The notes beneath the pieces were generated by a model. That model did not search any database and was not told the DNA's origin. It saw only the letters and a list, made by a program, of their open reading frames with translations. A stretch of 64,000 bases of DNA, from the NCBI RefSeq assembly GCF_030463565.1, contig NC_134676.1, positions 2,032,001 through 2,096,000 on the forward strand, written 5' to 3'. Source of the stretch: Pelecanus crispus. Taxonomy: Eukaryota > Chordata > Aves > Pelecaniformes > Pelecanidae. Numbering within the stretch: the stretch's first letter is position 1; every line of letters begins with the position of its first letter. A program made the position numbers and the translations under genes. Below, piece after piece: positions 1-13,120 of the stretch.

Positions 1-607
1 CAAATGTAGAGTCTTCTGTAGTCCGAGATGCAAGCTCTGTGTCCTACATACAGCTGGTGAGTTGTTAAGCATTGGGATGCTGGGATTATTTTTAAAACTT
101 CCATTTCCTAGAATCTTGTCTGCACTGTGGAGACAGTAGAAACCAGGCAGAGCTGAAAATGGGTCTTACTGTTTCCTTCAAGACTCTAAACTTTTGGGGA
201 TGGCTTAGGCTTGGACTGATTTGGAAGGGAGGAGGGTGGAGAATCACAAGAGTAGGGTATGTCCAGATATGAACTAGCTGTTGAGACTCCTCTTTCAGCG
301 AAGAGAAATAGGCATTTCTAGCACAGGATTTCTATTGCCGTTGCAGAACACCAGAAAACCAACGCAGATAATAACATTTTCATGGTAGCCGATTAAAATT
401 AAGTAAGTTATATTCAGGAGGGCTGAATATAAACAACAAAATTCATGAAAGCCACTGTGCTTTGGTTGAAATGTATATTGGAAAAATTACACAAATAAAT
501 CCTCAATATTGTATTAGTATTGGATAATCAGTAAAGGAGGGTGCAGGAAGGAAAATAAATCAAAATAGTTGCAGCTTGATAGAGGATATGTTGCATTTCA
601 CTCTGAA
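1..607. other. Intergenic, nothing recognised
   Basis: AT-rich sequence with no coding potential that I can support and no recognisable repeat until the CR1 fragment that follows. Confidence 0.5.
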
Positions 608-885
608 GCTTGATGACCCTCTCCGTGAAGAAATTTTTCCTAATATCCAAACTAAACCTCGCCTGACGCAACTTGAGGCCATTCCCTCTCATCCTATCAC
701 TGGTTCCTTGGGAGAAGAGCCCAACACCCCCCTCCCTGCCCCCTCCTTTCAGGCAGCTGTAGAGAGCGATGAGGTCTCCCCTCAGCCTCCTCTTCTCCAG
801 GCTGAACACCCCCAGCTCCCTCAGCCGCTCCCCACCAGCCCTGTGCTCCAGACCCTGCCCCAGCTCCGCTGCCTTTCTTTGCACA
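608..885 (-). mobile_element. CR1 LINE fragment, 3' portion without the 3' tail
   Basis: Read on the minus strand, this matches the end of CR1 ORF2 as seen in the better copies at 20053 and 38633. It carries the blocks [21 protein letters not shown], split by divergence, then [17 protein letters not shown] and [10 protein letters not shown]. The usual CR1 3' UTR and the terminal ATTCTATG repeats are missing: the match stops abruptly at about 608 in unrelated AT-rich DNA. The piece is therefore truncated at both ends and is not a working element. Boundaries are good to about 10 bases. Confidence 0.9.
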
Positions 886-3800
886 TGCATTCTCAGTCAC
901 TACACAATTTACATGAATCTGCTTTGTCTAATTCGTGCATGTGGAGTGCGGGCTCTGTTTAGGAGCGGAGCAGGGTTTAAAAACCTTTGAGGACGAAGAA
1001 ACCCAATGTGTTTGTTGAGCTGCTTGGAACAAGATATGAGCTGCTCTAGGCTGATGAAAATGTTGGTTTTAAGCTTTTTAAAAGGATTTATCTGCAATGT
1101 CCAATTAAAGTATACAGTCATAAAATGGCAGTTTAAGGGAACTGATGCCTAAAAGAATTAGGCATAAGAAATGCACATTTAATTTTCATTTTGTTTGAAC
1201 AGGCGACCGATAGAAAACAGTTCTGTGAACTTGTTTCAAACCAGAATTACCTCTAGGTATTTTTTTAATCAAGCATTGAATAAGCCCCTTACATAATGAC
1301 TATGTGCACAGATTTTTAAGAGGAATGGAGGCTTTGGGAAAGGAGGAAGAATGGTCTCAAATTAGCCTACTGAACGACTAAGTTAAAAAATAAGAAATAA
1401 ATAAGTAAAAAAATCAGTTCATTTGAGCTTGCCTGCAGGCAGCTTTCTCTGGGGTGTGTTATTCCCAGAGCCAATTCAGAAAGAAACATGAGCTGCTCTT
1501 GAACATTTTCTCTGATATAGCCTATGAGATAAACATGTGTTTGCCTGGGACTATCAGCACGCATTTTCTTTTTTTCCCTTAGAACAACCTTTTTACTCTA
1601 GCAAGCCTACAAACCCCCTTTTGCTCACAAAGCAGCCCCTCGCTATCCGTGAATTAGCTCCAGCTGATTATGAAGCATTGCTGAGCTCCAGCAGTACCTG
1701 AATCGGGACCAGGGAGACAGTGCATCCAGCAAGTACTTACCTGGGGCAAGATTGACAAGTGGAGAAGAGAGATGAGAAATATAAATAACTAACATGATTC
1801 TCAGCCAATATAAATTATTCTTAGTCAATATAGACAATGCCAGTAGACTCTATTGAACGACAGCTTTGGTTTGACCTATCTAACTTCCACTGCAGTCAAT
1901 TAAGAGACCTTCATGGGGTTACTTAGTCACTGTTGGTTCTGACCCTTGGCCAGAGAGAAAAACATCTCTCTTTCTCTCAGTTAACTGAACAAGTAACATA
2001 GAACAATTAGGCTTCTAGCTCTGCTAAATGCCTATTTAGCTAACAAGAGGAAATAAATCTAGATTTAGGTTTAACTGTGATACATCGCTGAACAATTATT
2101 TTCATGCTAAGTTATGAAGCCATATCTCAACTGTCATACAGAATAAGATGTTTTTGTTAGGGACAAGAGCATAAATAAAACAATTTGTATTCTGCACTTG
2201 GGATACCCTGCTTAAACAAAAGGAAGGTGTTTTGTCTGTTAAATCAGGTTAGGAAAGATCAAAAAGCTTTTTCTAGCTTGTTTATTAAACCAAGTGGGAA
2301 ATAATAATTTTTGAGTATTCAGTTTTGAGTCAGAGCTTGGAAGTGCACTTACTGTTATTTGTATTGTTTTTATCAGGTTAACAACCTGATTATATTTGCC
2401 TTGCTGAAGCTTTGAATATTATTAATATTGAAGCCTACGAAGGCTTGCCGTGCCAAGGTTATCTCAGAACGGCTGACAAATGTTTCATCAAGAATGAACA
2501 TTTCTTTATGCTGTACACACTTCATTTTCAAGAAGGGTAATTGTTTATACCTATTATAGGTGCGTTAATGTGTGTATCTGAGGCTAAATTTTAATATAAG
2601 CATTACAAGTAAGAGTCTGCAGTAGCTGTTTGAAATCAATGCCACCAGGCTAGATTTACATCAGTGCAATTTAGCTCCAAATCTGTGTCTAAATCCAGAC
2701 GAGCGTTTCATTGTCCCGGAGCCAGTCTGCTATGCATGTTGTACAACACGCTGTTTGCCCAGTAAAGCCTAGCTCCGGCTTTGCGTACGCATCAGTTGTG
2801 CAGAGGTTCAGCTGAGGCAAGTCGCGGTGTCTGGTTTGTGCTGCGCACAAGCCAACCCGAGAGCCCAGCCTTTCCGCTTGCCGTGCTCTGGCGGGCTGCC
2901 GAGTAGTCCTGAAGCGCAGGAGCTGGGCTCTTCCAGGTGGAACCAAGGTTCTGGAGCACAGCTCGTGCTCTCCCACTGCAAGTGGCATCCAGCCCATGTG
3001 ACCAGAGCCAGGCTGAGCCAAAACCCCTTGGAAATACATTGGGGCATTAGGTCCTCAGCACCCGCCGTTGTGCTCTGCAGATCTTCTCTGACCGGACAAC
3101 ACGACCGACCAGTGTAGACACAGCCACAGATGAGTTCTAAGAGTTTGACAAGAAAGAGTGCCCATGACGAAGTGAGGTCTTGGGAGACGCGGTTGTCTGG
3201 CCACCACTTGCCTAAGAAAAACGTACTGGTCCAAATGTAAGACGTGCTGCAAGTGTGTTGTGGTTTGACTGTATCTTAACCTTGTGCATTTAACAGAACT
3301 AAAAAGTTCTGGAAGAAAAGACTACAATCCACAGTAATGTACCTTAAAGTAGGCTACAACGTCTCTCCGTTTTCTCCTTTTTTTCTTCCAATTTTACCTC
3401 TTTTCTATTTCTGTCTCTCTCTTGTTAAAAATTTATGATGGTCAAAAGCTGCAGCAACAAAAGCCATATAGATAAATACATTGCTACGAGGTTCTCTAAG
3501 CTAATTTAATTTAAATCTAAGTGAAATATTTTAAAGGAAATTCAAGCATGCTTTTGTGATTCTTCAGTACTGAAAGAGTACTCTGATTTATCTGAGTCTA
3601 CTTATCCAAGTGCAATCTTGGACCCAAACACGAAAAAAATCCAAGCACTTTTTAAAGGTGGATTGGGAAAATGACATTCACCTTGCTGAAGGCCTAGGTT
3701 TGGCTAGTAAACAATGCTATGAAATATTTGAAACTTCGATAAAAAAATGTCATCATTACGTAGGAAGATCATCTTTCCATACCGTTAACTTTTTCTGTCC

Positions 3801-4144
3801 CTTTTTCCTAAAAGAGGGACAAAAATATAATGCATTAGCTGGTTCAGAGCACAAAACATTTTATAAAAGGACACATAAAACCCCATGAACTGTATATGTT
3901 GCTATCCCAGGAAATAAAACAAACTTTATAGCCACAGAAAAAATAATGTCATTTCCAGGCAGGTAACCAGTTGGAAAAAGCGTTGAGGAACTGTGTCCTC
4001 GCAGTCGTAAAGCAAATTCCACTATTTAATAGAGGACTCGCTGCTTGGAATATTGGATGGCACCTCGTGACCAAATCCTGGCGGGTGCAAGTGATGCAGG
4101 TATGAGGTTAAATCAGGACTGGAAGTCTTCATGGGGGGATGTTT
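886..4144. other. Intergenic, nothing recognised
   Basis: About 3.3 kb with only short, unconserved-looking frames. The frames on both strands near 2689-3252 occupy a locally GC-richer patch and have no motif, start context or splice signals that I recognise. Confidence 0.45.
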
Positions 4145-4284
4145 CATGGTGAGAGCAGGAGCCGGAACCAGGGAGCCCAGAATAGCAGTTCTGACCTGAT
4201 CTGCATTACCTTGAATGAATTGTTTAACTTTGCTGTGCCTCTGTGCCATCTGTAAAAAAGCTGCATGATAGTAATACTGGGTAT
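4145..4284 (+). repeat. MIR/CORE-SINE-like remnant
   Basis: The plus strand resembles the 3' half of a MIR-type SINE. In order it shows a degraded ACCTTGGGCAAGTCACTT block (here accttgaatgaattgttt), then GTGCCTCTGTGCCATCTGTA, and then a loose ATAGTAATACTGG block. The order and spacing match the MIR consensus as I know it, though divergence is high. It would be an old, immobile fossil. Confidence 0.6.
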
Positions 4285-5639
4285 TTTACTAAAGTGTTAA
4301 CTATGCAGGAGAGTACAATTAAGGACAGGAGCGCTCTGCTCAAGGTTAAGCCTACTATTACACCGTCTCGAGAGGACATTAGAAGAGGACGCGTCTCCTC
4401 TGCTATAACATGGTAGAGCCAGGACTACAGCTGTAGCCTCTGAGGCCCAACTTGCACTAAGCTTTTCCTTGTTACAAGAAAGCTTCTTTACTCTATTTGT
4501 AAAGCATACCTCGAGCTGAGGCAGCAATCATGGCAAAACTGTGCTTGGTACCAATATCATAGCCTTCTCCATCTGAAACAGCAAATGGCTGCAATATAAG
4601 TGTCAGCCAGCGAAAAGCTGTGCCGTGCGCCAGAAAGGCAACACCCACAGTTTGAGTTCTCTCAGGCATATGCATGTTAGATAAAAGTGCACAGAAATAA
4701 AGTATTATCACTCTCTAGGTCTTTACCTGAATTCCTCTCAGGCTTGAGCAGACACGAGGCAGAGCCCAGGCGAGACCATTCTGCCTCCCTTTCTTATAGG
4801 AATGGCAGGTGATACAGTGCTAAAAGCCTTTCTAAGTGTTTTTGTAGTCATCTCCTGCTCCTTCCTTATCTCCAAGGCCACGACCCTGTCATGGAAGGAA
4901 ATTAGATTTGTTTGACATGATTTGTTCCTAAAAAAAACCCCCAGTGATGGCTGTCTCCTTGTTTTTCTCCTAAGTGTTTGGCAAAATGCTATAACCCTGA
5001 TCGTGCCCACAGCATCTTATCAAACAGCCGGGGTTTCTGAGGTCAGAAAGCATCAAAAAGCCCTGGACAGCCCAGAGGATTCTTGACCCGGCACATGTGA
5101 TTAATACCCTGCTTTTCCCAGCTGATGCAGAGAGTCACGTGCAGCTGCTGTCTTTCCTGACCAGAAAATGCAGTGACTTATTTAACAAAATAAACTTTTC
5201 TTTCCCTTCGGTTCAAACAGCAGCATGGCCACTACTGAAGGAATTAATCTTGGTACGTCAGCTCTTCCTTATGGTTGCTCCAGAGCCACACCTGCCATTC
5301 CTGTGCAAAATCTGTGCAGAATCTGTCAAAAGATTAGATACAAATTCATCTCACTGAACCTAATATCTAGTACTTGGCACATTCTGGAATCCACCTGGAA
5401 TTCAGACTTGAACAGCTCTAGTGGCAATGATGGATGATTTCCTCTTGTTAGTAAACATTTTCATTATTTTAGACCTCCCTGCAGACCTTCACATTGTCAG
5501 CCACGAGCTATTACCTCCCACTTGAGAGTGTGCCAGGAAAGCTATAGGAATAGCTGTTGTTCCTCCACACAGGACACCATCAAAAACAGGGATAGAAAAA
5601 TACATCTTCAGCATTAAGTCTTTCATCTCTGAAGCCCAT
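4285..5639. other. Intergenic, nothing recognised
   Basis: No supported gene or repeat. Short frames on both strands carry no motif. Confidence 0.4.
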
Positions 5640-5770
5640 GAAGGTCATTTTCTCTCTGGTCCTGTTCAACATCTATCTGCATGAAGATAGCTTGGATCAA
5701 AAGAGCCAATTAAAAGTGGACCTCGATAAAGAGGCAAACACTTGGAAAGTGTGATGTTCTGATATTGTAT
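5640..5770 (+). mobile_element. Possible very old LINE (CR1/L3-like) reverse-transcriptase scrap
   Basis: One plus-strand reading gives LVLFNIYLHEDSLDQ, which resembles the [10 protein letters not shown] segment before the catalytic box of CR1-type reverse transcriptases. It is followed by a weak VDLDKEAN stretch. There is no catalytic motif and no recognisable 3' end, so this rests on one short block. It could be chance. Confidence 0.3.
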
Positions 5771-8044
5771 AGCTTGGGTGAAGGTACAAACTGGCAGTTG
5801 GTCAGTTCAGGACAAGAACCGTCCTTTGTTTTCTTTCTGATTACAAGCTCTCACCTAAAAATCTGAAATTACTTCTGTCTTCTCCATTTGCCAAGGAAAT
5901 GTCACCTCATCTCTTACACACCCTTTTCACCATCTCTTACATACCTTTTCACCTCTTTCCTGAACATCAGCAATGGGATGTTCAAGCTATCAGTCATTCA
6001 GGAACCGATTGATAAGGAAGTGCTTCCATGCAAGACATCAATAAATAAAATATGTCAGCCTGCCCTCCATTGGGTACTTCAATACATATCTGGGGTGTAC
6101 TGAATCAAGTGTAAGATCTCAGTTTTTATCCTCAAATTCTGTAACGGTCTGGGGCCAAGGTACTAAAATATCCACTGAAGTTCCTGGATGAAGGCTGAGA
6201 ATGATTAGTTGATTTCCTAGATCAGTACAACTTTCTGCAATAAGGGTAAAGGTCCTCTCTACAGAAGACCTTCCTTTCTGAGGGCTGATGCAAACTCAGG
6301 GATGATATTCAGCAGGAAAGAATGACCACTGCAAACCTCATTGTTTGGTGCTCCAAGCATAAAGTGTACTTCTTTGACCTGCCTGCCATAAAACCAATCC
6401 CAGCTAGCACCTACAGTTTAAAACCAAGTCTCACCAGCACTTTGTATTCCATTAAATAATGTTTCTTACCCTTTATTGCCTCTTGAGGAGAAGATAAGGC
6501 AATGACATGGGCATCAGCAGCAGGAGATAACCAGGTACTCCCATGAGGAGGAGGGTGTATAATTGCTATTTCCTTGAAAGAAATTTCATTTTAAAAGTGC
6601 ATTGAAAATTGGCCTCAGCTTTTGACTGCAGCTGGCTTTTACATCACTCAGCTGCCTCTTTGCAAACCCATCCTCTCATGTCCCAAATGTCAGATATTGC
6701 AGCAGATGGTGAGACCAAAAGTTGGACCATGGAATTGTTCATGAAACCTTTTACTGCTTATTTCCACAAATGGGTCTTCAACGAGCCCCACAGGAGATAA
6801 GGACATTGCCAGGTCATAAAACTTCAAGGGATTCTTATTCATAATGACCCTCACTTAGAAAGTGCATGCTAGGGAGGATCCACAATGGAAGGGAAATATA
6901 TTGTAAAATAGAAGTTTCGCAAGATTCAAGAAGAATAAAGTATTTGACAATATAATAAATCACTGCAGTTTAGTTACCATGGTATACTGGCGTCTTTATC
7001 TAGTTATTACAATTTGACTGCAATAGCTCTTGCCTTATCAAAATGTTTCAGTGAATCAGGTGTTCTGGCTGCTTCTGATACCGGATAAGAGCCCTGGCCT
7101 CTTGGTCAATAGATTTGTTTCAGCTAATCATTTCCAAGTTGCCAAAGGGATAAATATTTAAAACAATCATGCATTCAAAACATCACAATTTAAAGGCTTA
7201 GACCACATCATCAGGTTTCCAAATTTAAAGTTTCTAGGCAAATATTACAGAGCCAAGCTGAGAAGCAAGAGGAAGCCTCTACATTTGTTCCAGATTGCCT
7301 CTGATCTGTTATGGGAATGGAAAAGAGAGGAGAGATTCAGGGATCCACATCCAGTAACAGATTTGGCCTCCAAGGTATGGTGCCAAATTCTGTGAAGAAC
7401 ACAAAATCTAACGCTGATCAGTCAGACCCTTCCACAGAGGACCCCGTCGGGCTCAACTGCTCAGGACAGAGGTCCTTAAAGGTTGGGCAGTAGCTATGTT
7501 TTGGGTGGGGAATGCTAGATTGAATTTGCTATTAGCTGCATCAACCTGTGTTGAGCCAAATGATGCTGTGAGTTCCCAGCTGTTCCATGAGGTCGAGATC
7601 TGGGGAGGGATGAGATGTCCATAGCAGCCTTGTATGATGTGTTCACAATGAAAAAAGAAGCCAAGAGTCCTGAAGTTGCCCAGGGTGCTGAGCAACAAAG
7701 AAATGCATCTGTGTTTCTGGGTATTTTGGCACAAGTAAGTATTGCAGCAGCCTGCCTGGAGTGTCTGCTGGACGGGACCAAGGCTTCCAGAGGCCACCCA
7801 GTACCACCCCTCCAGGCATGGCTTGGTGGGCGTACATCTCTGCTGCCTCTGACCGCACAGCAGGGACTCTGCAATGCAGCAGTCCATCCTCGCAGTTTCA
7901 CAAGGAGCATCAAGTGGGCAGTGTGGGGCTGAAGTAAATTGGTGATATAGGGGTGGCTGCAGATGGCAGATTCTTACATACTAGAACTCTTTACGGGTCA
8001 GTCTCAAAACTTCACCAGCAACTTTTTTAAGTGCTACTGCTGTC
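5771..8044. other. Intergenic, nothing recognised
   Basis: No supported gene. Overlapping frames on both strands at 7450-7930 look like random open frames in a GC-richer patch. They have no homology or domain that I can name. Confidence 0.4.
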
Positions 8045-8185
8045 TTCCAGGTAGGTAAGATGAGGCATAGACAGGGAGAGTAAGGATAAGTGGCTTGCCC
8101 AAGGTCACAGATGAAGTGACTGACAGAGCTGAAAATAGTACCCAGGAGTCCTAATTACCAACTCCCTGTTCCAACCACTAAATAG
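8045..8185 (-). repeat. MIR/CORE-SINE remnant
   Basis: Read on the minus strand, the order is: TTTAGTGGTTGGAACAGGGA, GGACTCCTGGGTACTATTTT, CAGCTCTGTCAGTCACTTCA, TGTGACCTTGGGCAAGCCAC, and a degraded GCCTCATCTTACCTACCTG. This is the full order of a MIR/CORE-SINE body: the end of the tRNA-like head, the core, and the ACCTTGGGCAAG block. It is the best preserved of the MIR pieces in the window. These repeats are ancient in amniotes and no longer move. Confidence 0.8.
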
Positions 8186-11100
8186 CAATCAAGAATGATT
8201 ACGCAGCAAAGGCTCTTGCACATAGGAACTGCCTTACCAGAGGGTTAATTCCACCGTAGCTTCTTACTGTGAGCTGACACATGGTGGTGCAATGAAAACA
8301 TTAGCCTTTCACCCTTCAGGATGTTGTTTGATGAGGTGCTAGTCTGGAAAACAAAAGCAAGAAGCAGAGAGGAAGCAGCCAGCAGCTGTAATTGGCACCT
8401 CAAGAGGAAAGAGTCAGGTGTAGTGGGACTGCTTTAGGTGAGCACAGCCTGGTAGGGCTGTGGGGAGAGGTTCGTGGACTGTCTGCTCCACAGCACTGCA
8501 CAGGGTCTTCTCTAGCTTGAGGGATAGTACCCTTTACTAAACTTTTAGTTCTGGAAGCTTCGTTCAAGCATATTTTTAGCAAAAGGCCTCGTGGGCAGGT
8601 TGTTCCATTGCAGTCAGACCTTCTCTGACACAAGTGTCAAAATAAGGATGCAGCATCACACGATTCTATATGACAATTCCTTTGCTCTCATTTTCCTAAA
8701 TACAAACAGTTGAGTGATTTCCTCCGCACATCGCTCGAACGTCTGCATTTGAATGTGACATCTGTGTGCAGGCTCTCAACACTGCCTCCACTCCTTTTGA
8801 TATTTCTTGCAATAGCCATTAAAAAGTTGTATTCCCAATTCTCATTTTTGGACAGGATTTCTAGAGTTAGAAGTTATTTCTTATGCTATAATTCCAACTC
8901 TCAATTCAACAGATAGTATTAGCTAGTAAATTTATGGCTTTCAAGCTATACGAGCAATACAATCAATACTCACGAAGTAATGGGTTGGGTAACCATGCCA
9001 ACACAACTTTCATGCAAGACTGGAGGGCAGGTTAGTTTTTAAAACATTGAAAGGAAAGGTAATTAAGTCTGATCCTGACAAGACATACAGACAAATGAGA
9101 AAGCACTGCAAGTCATGTGGAAATCTTTTCAATGAAGAAATAAGGCCAATGCTGCAAATAAAATTAATTCAGTGGATAATGCTGTAAAAAATGTTCCCTT
9201 GCTTAAGCAGCCATCAGGAAAGTTTTCTTCCTCATCTTGCATATTTGGGTGAACATTGATCTTCCTTTTGTTGCATGGACATCTAGATTTTTCTAAGGAT
9301 TGTTTCCTACCCAATGGATTTTATGTGTGGATGTGCAACCAAGGTCTTTGTCAGAAAAATAATAGCCAGGTCAATGAGTGGGTGGTGTGCTGTTCTTACT
9401 GTCTCTTCGAAAGAAGGTATTCCAAAGCATGACCTAGGGTATGTAAGACATAAAAATTTCTCAACAGAGCTTCTCTATTGTGTCCTTAGAGGCTTTCAGC
9501 GATGGTGATTCCCCTATTATTAAGGGCTATACTCTACTGTTGGAATGATTTCTATCTTTACCTGTGATGTGGACCCTGGAGTCCCTTTGCTACAGTTGAT
9601 GGGAATACTGCAGAGGTTGGCTGTCCGTAAGGAAAGGGTCTGTGGGAAGGAGATGTTCAGGTGAAGAAGGGTAAGTTCAGAAGCAACTAGCTATGTGGTG
9701 CAGAAGCAGGCGATAGCTTCACATCAGGGTGGATCATGTGGGAGAGGTACAAAGGTAAGGGAGGGAGAAGAACACAAGAGCACCAACAGTTAGGCCATGT
9801 GGTAACTCAGACACCTGACTGTGATGGAATAACAAAATACTAACAATTTGTGATGCCTTCTGCTCTACTCCACAATGCTGCATCCTCCTGTACCTCTCCC
9901 CAAACCTTTAATACATTCCTCCTGTGCACTGCTCTGTGCTGACCCTCCAACCTACTCCAGACTCTCTGAAGACATCAGTGTCATCTCTGTCTTCAGACTC
10001 TGGTTTGCCATTCTGCTTGTGGGGAAATCTATGCATTGATTTTATCCACGTCTAGCTAAATAGATATTTACTCGTCTATTTGCAGGCTGAGAGCATCATG
10101 AAATAGAGAACATCTGCTTTTGAATGTCCTGGCAACATCTAGCATAATGTCAGAAGTACAATAAAACAATAGAGACATTCTGCACATAATAATGTGGCTG
10201 TTGAATGCTTCGGCATGAGTGTCCAGGGAACAGAGAGGCGCAGGCAGACCACGAGCACGGGGAAAGGGCAGTGTGAGCTGATAAATGGTTGGAGACTGGG
10301 TCTCACTCTACTGCTTGCCCAGGGCCTGGACCAGCTGCACTGTGAGCTCTGACAGTGTAGGATCGGACTTGGCTTCTGTGAACGAGGATCAGGACTCTGA
10401 GCTCTTTTTCCCAAAGTCCCCTCCTCATGCTTTGGATGAAAGAAGAACTCCAGAAGTTGATAGTGGCAGAATTGTCCTCAACGTCTCTATGGACAGTCAT
10501 GCCAGGGATTATCACCTAAGCATTAAAAGCAATGACAGCCAAGGAATGACAGACATATAGGGATGAAAAGGAGGGACGGTCTCGCTGTGGAAAAAATAAC
10601 AAACACCTAATTCTCAGTTACATTTACAAATAACATTGTGCAATGCTTTTGGCCCCATGTTCACGGTATGAACATGATAACAGCGGTCAAAACCATTGAG
10701 CCTTGCTTCTGCATTGCAGCTTTTAATTTTATTTAAGAATAACGTCAGCTGGAAGCTGGCAGAGGGAGTCAGAGTTAGCATGTTATGTCTAGTAGGTCCA
10801 TAAAACCACAGCCTGGATTTGATAGCTGGGGCTGTGAGCGTTGGCTAATGAACTTGGGTTCTTTACAAGGGCCATATGGGCATAGTTAGAAAATACAGTT
10901 CTGTGTTAAGGAGGCAGAGGGGTAAAATATTAATGCACTGTATTTTTTCCAGGCTTTAAAAGGAGTACAGACCCAAGAAAGGGATCTGTCTTCCACAAAT
11001 TATAGTTCAAACAAATTGCTATCAAAATAAGTGAATTTTTCCCAAATAAAGACATCATTTTTGAAGGCTTCTTACCTATTCTATAGTATCTTGTCTCATC

Positions 11101-13066
11101 TATGAAACCTGTGCTTCATTTCCCAGTAAATATTCTGTGAATATCAGAGATGTAGCACTTGGGGATGTACCAATTAAAAAGTGCTATCTTTTTCTGCCAA
11201 CTAAGCACCAGCTAATACGTTTGCAATAGTTTGCACAGCGCTGGCAGCTGATTTTTTTCCAACGCTGGGGATGCTCTGTCACCGGCCTGAGATGTGCCAC
11301 GCGCCACTTGGGCCACTGGGCATGTATTAGGGATGGGCTTTTTGTGCAATAGCAGTGCCCGATCCTGCCATTAGTTGTGTAAGAGCAAACACCTTTACTT
11401 ACTTAAAACCTCAGTGATATTTTTTGCAGACCAAACTTCTGTTCCTTTTTTATTTTACAATCACATCGCAGATCCCATGGGGAAGAACAATTTAGCTGCA
11501 CATACCAAATTGCAGGACTGGGGCCTGACACCCCTCCGCTCAACTTCCAGTGTTTCTTGTTCTTTCTGTGTTATCTTTACCCTTCTCTATGGCCTCCTTT
11601 ATCAATTATAATTAATTCACTGAGCTCATTTGCCTGGGATTTGTTTGCTTCCCTCTGGGTTTCAGGAGACTGTTGTCCTCTGAGCCCTTTGTTCTATGCA
11701 CCTCACGTGTCTTCTTCTAATTTATATAATTTCTCATGCTTGGTGTTGTAATTGCCTGGTCATGTACACTATCTTCCCTGAGCAAGCTCGGAGGAAAATT
11801 TAAGTATTTTTTAATCTAATTTAATTTAATACGTGAACATAGGTACATCTAACACTGTTCTTCTACTCTTAGTTGTTCCAAGCACAATTTTTATTTTGTC
11901 TTTCTCTTGGCTGGCAGCCTTTCCCTCCTACTCACAGGTAGCAATCACCTCTCAGATGTTTTAACTGATTAAGATACAGAGTTCAGTTCAGAGCCATTGT
12001 CCTTCGCTTTGAAGATCGCTGCTCCAATTTCAGAGCGGCACGCTTGTCTGTCTCTTATAAATGCATCAGTTGGTCTAATGGAGAGGTATTATCCCTCCTC
12101 TCTACCTGGCATCATTTACCTCCCTAGACCATGAGAGCTGGGAGAGCATTGCTGCCACCAGCTACAGTGAATGCAGTTCAGGTCTAAGCCCAGGTGCGGG
12201 TGGCAAAGGGACATCCATCCATTCTCTTATTGATTCGGATTAGGAGTCAGGCAGTTTGGAATTTGCTTTCCTCCATGATCAGTGTAAAGGAAACCAGCGG
12301 AAAGTGGGATAACCCACATAAAGGCAATATCTGTATTACTGAGGAGCTTTGTCCTGAAATGTGAGAGTTCAGGTCCCTTTTAAAAAGCCAGCTGGCCTTG
12401 AACGAATATAGACTGAAATGAAACATTTTTTTTTTCCTTTTGTAAGCAATGAAATGTTCCAACAGCTTTCCCATAAAGGTAATGGAAAGGAGAAAGCTCA
12501 GCTACTTTCAAGATGAAGCTTGAATAACACATGAAAGAGGTGATCTGACTAAGCTGCCTAAAATAAGAGGATGCTGGGCAATGAAATTACCATTATAACT
12601 TCGCATTTCTCTGTTCTCCTCTGTCTGTATGACTTCATAGTTGTAACAGTTTAGCTGGATTAGTGTATGAAAAGAGGGTAGGTTTTCGAATTGTTTGTGG
12701 ATGTATACTCATACAGTAGCTATAGGTGTCATTTCCACTTGTTAAAGAAAGCATAATAAAGTTCCTGAGTGGTGGGGCAAAGCGGGACAAGGAGCTGCTG
12801 TAGGCAGCTGGTAGAGGCAACCTCTCTGCCTCTCTGGTTTATGTAGTTGGCTGTTTTAAGCAGGGGGGACTATTTTGTTAGCACCACTTATGAGAGCTGA
12901 TTTTTCACCTCCTCTCCCTTTTTTTCCAGCTGTTCTGGCAGCTGCTGTGTGGGGCGACTGCTGGATCAATAGTTTATGGTGCCTCTCCCTGATTCTCTGT
13001 GGGATCCTGACGGGTATTTATTTTCATTTTGATTTGGTTTTTAATTTTATTTCCTTTGCTGGTGTT
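8186..13066. other. Intergenic, nothing recognised
   Basis: Mostly AT-rich unique sequence. No open frame here shows a recognisable domain, and I see no CR1, LTR or RNA gene. Confidence 0.4.
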
Positions 13067-13120
13067 TGCTGCAATTAATCACGAGGATTTTGCTGCAATT
13101 AAACACGAGGATTTTGCTGC
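13067..13120 (+). repeat. Short tandem duplication, 24-bp unit, about two copies
   Basis: TTTGCTGCAATTAATCACGA and TTTGCTGCAATTAAACACGA recur back to back, each followed by GGAT, and a third partial TTTGCTGCTG follows. One substitution separates the two full copies, so the duplication is recent or under little pressure. Confidence 0.85.
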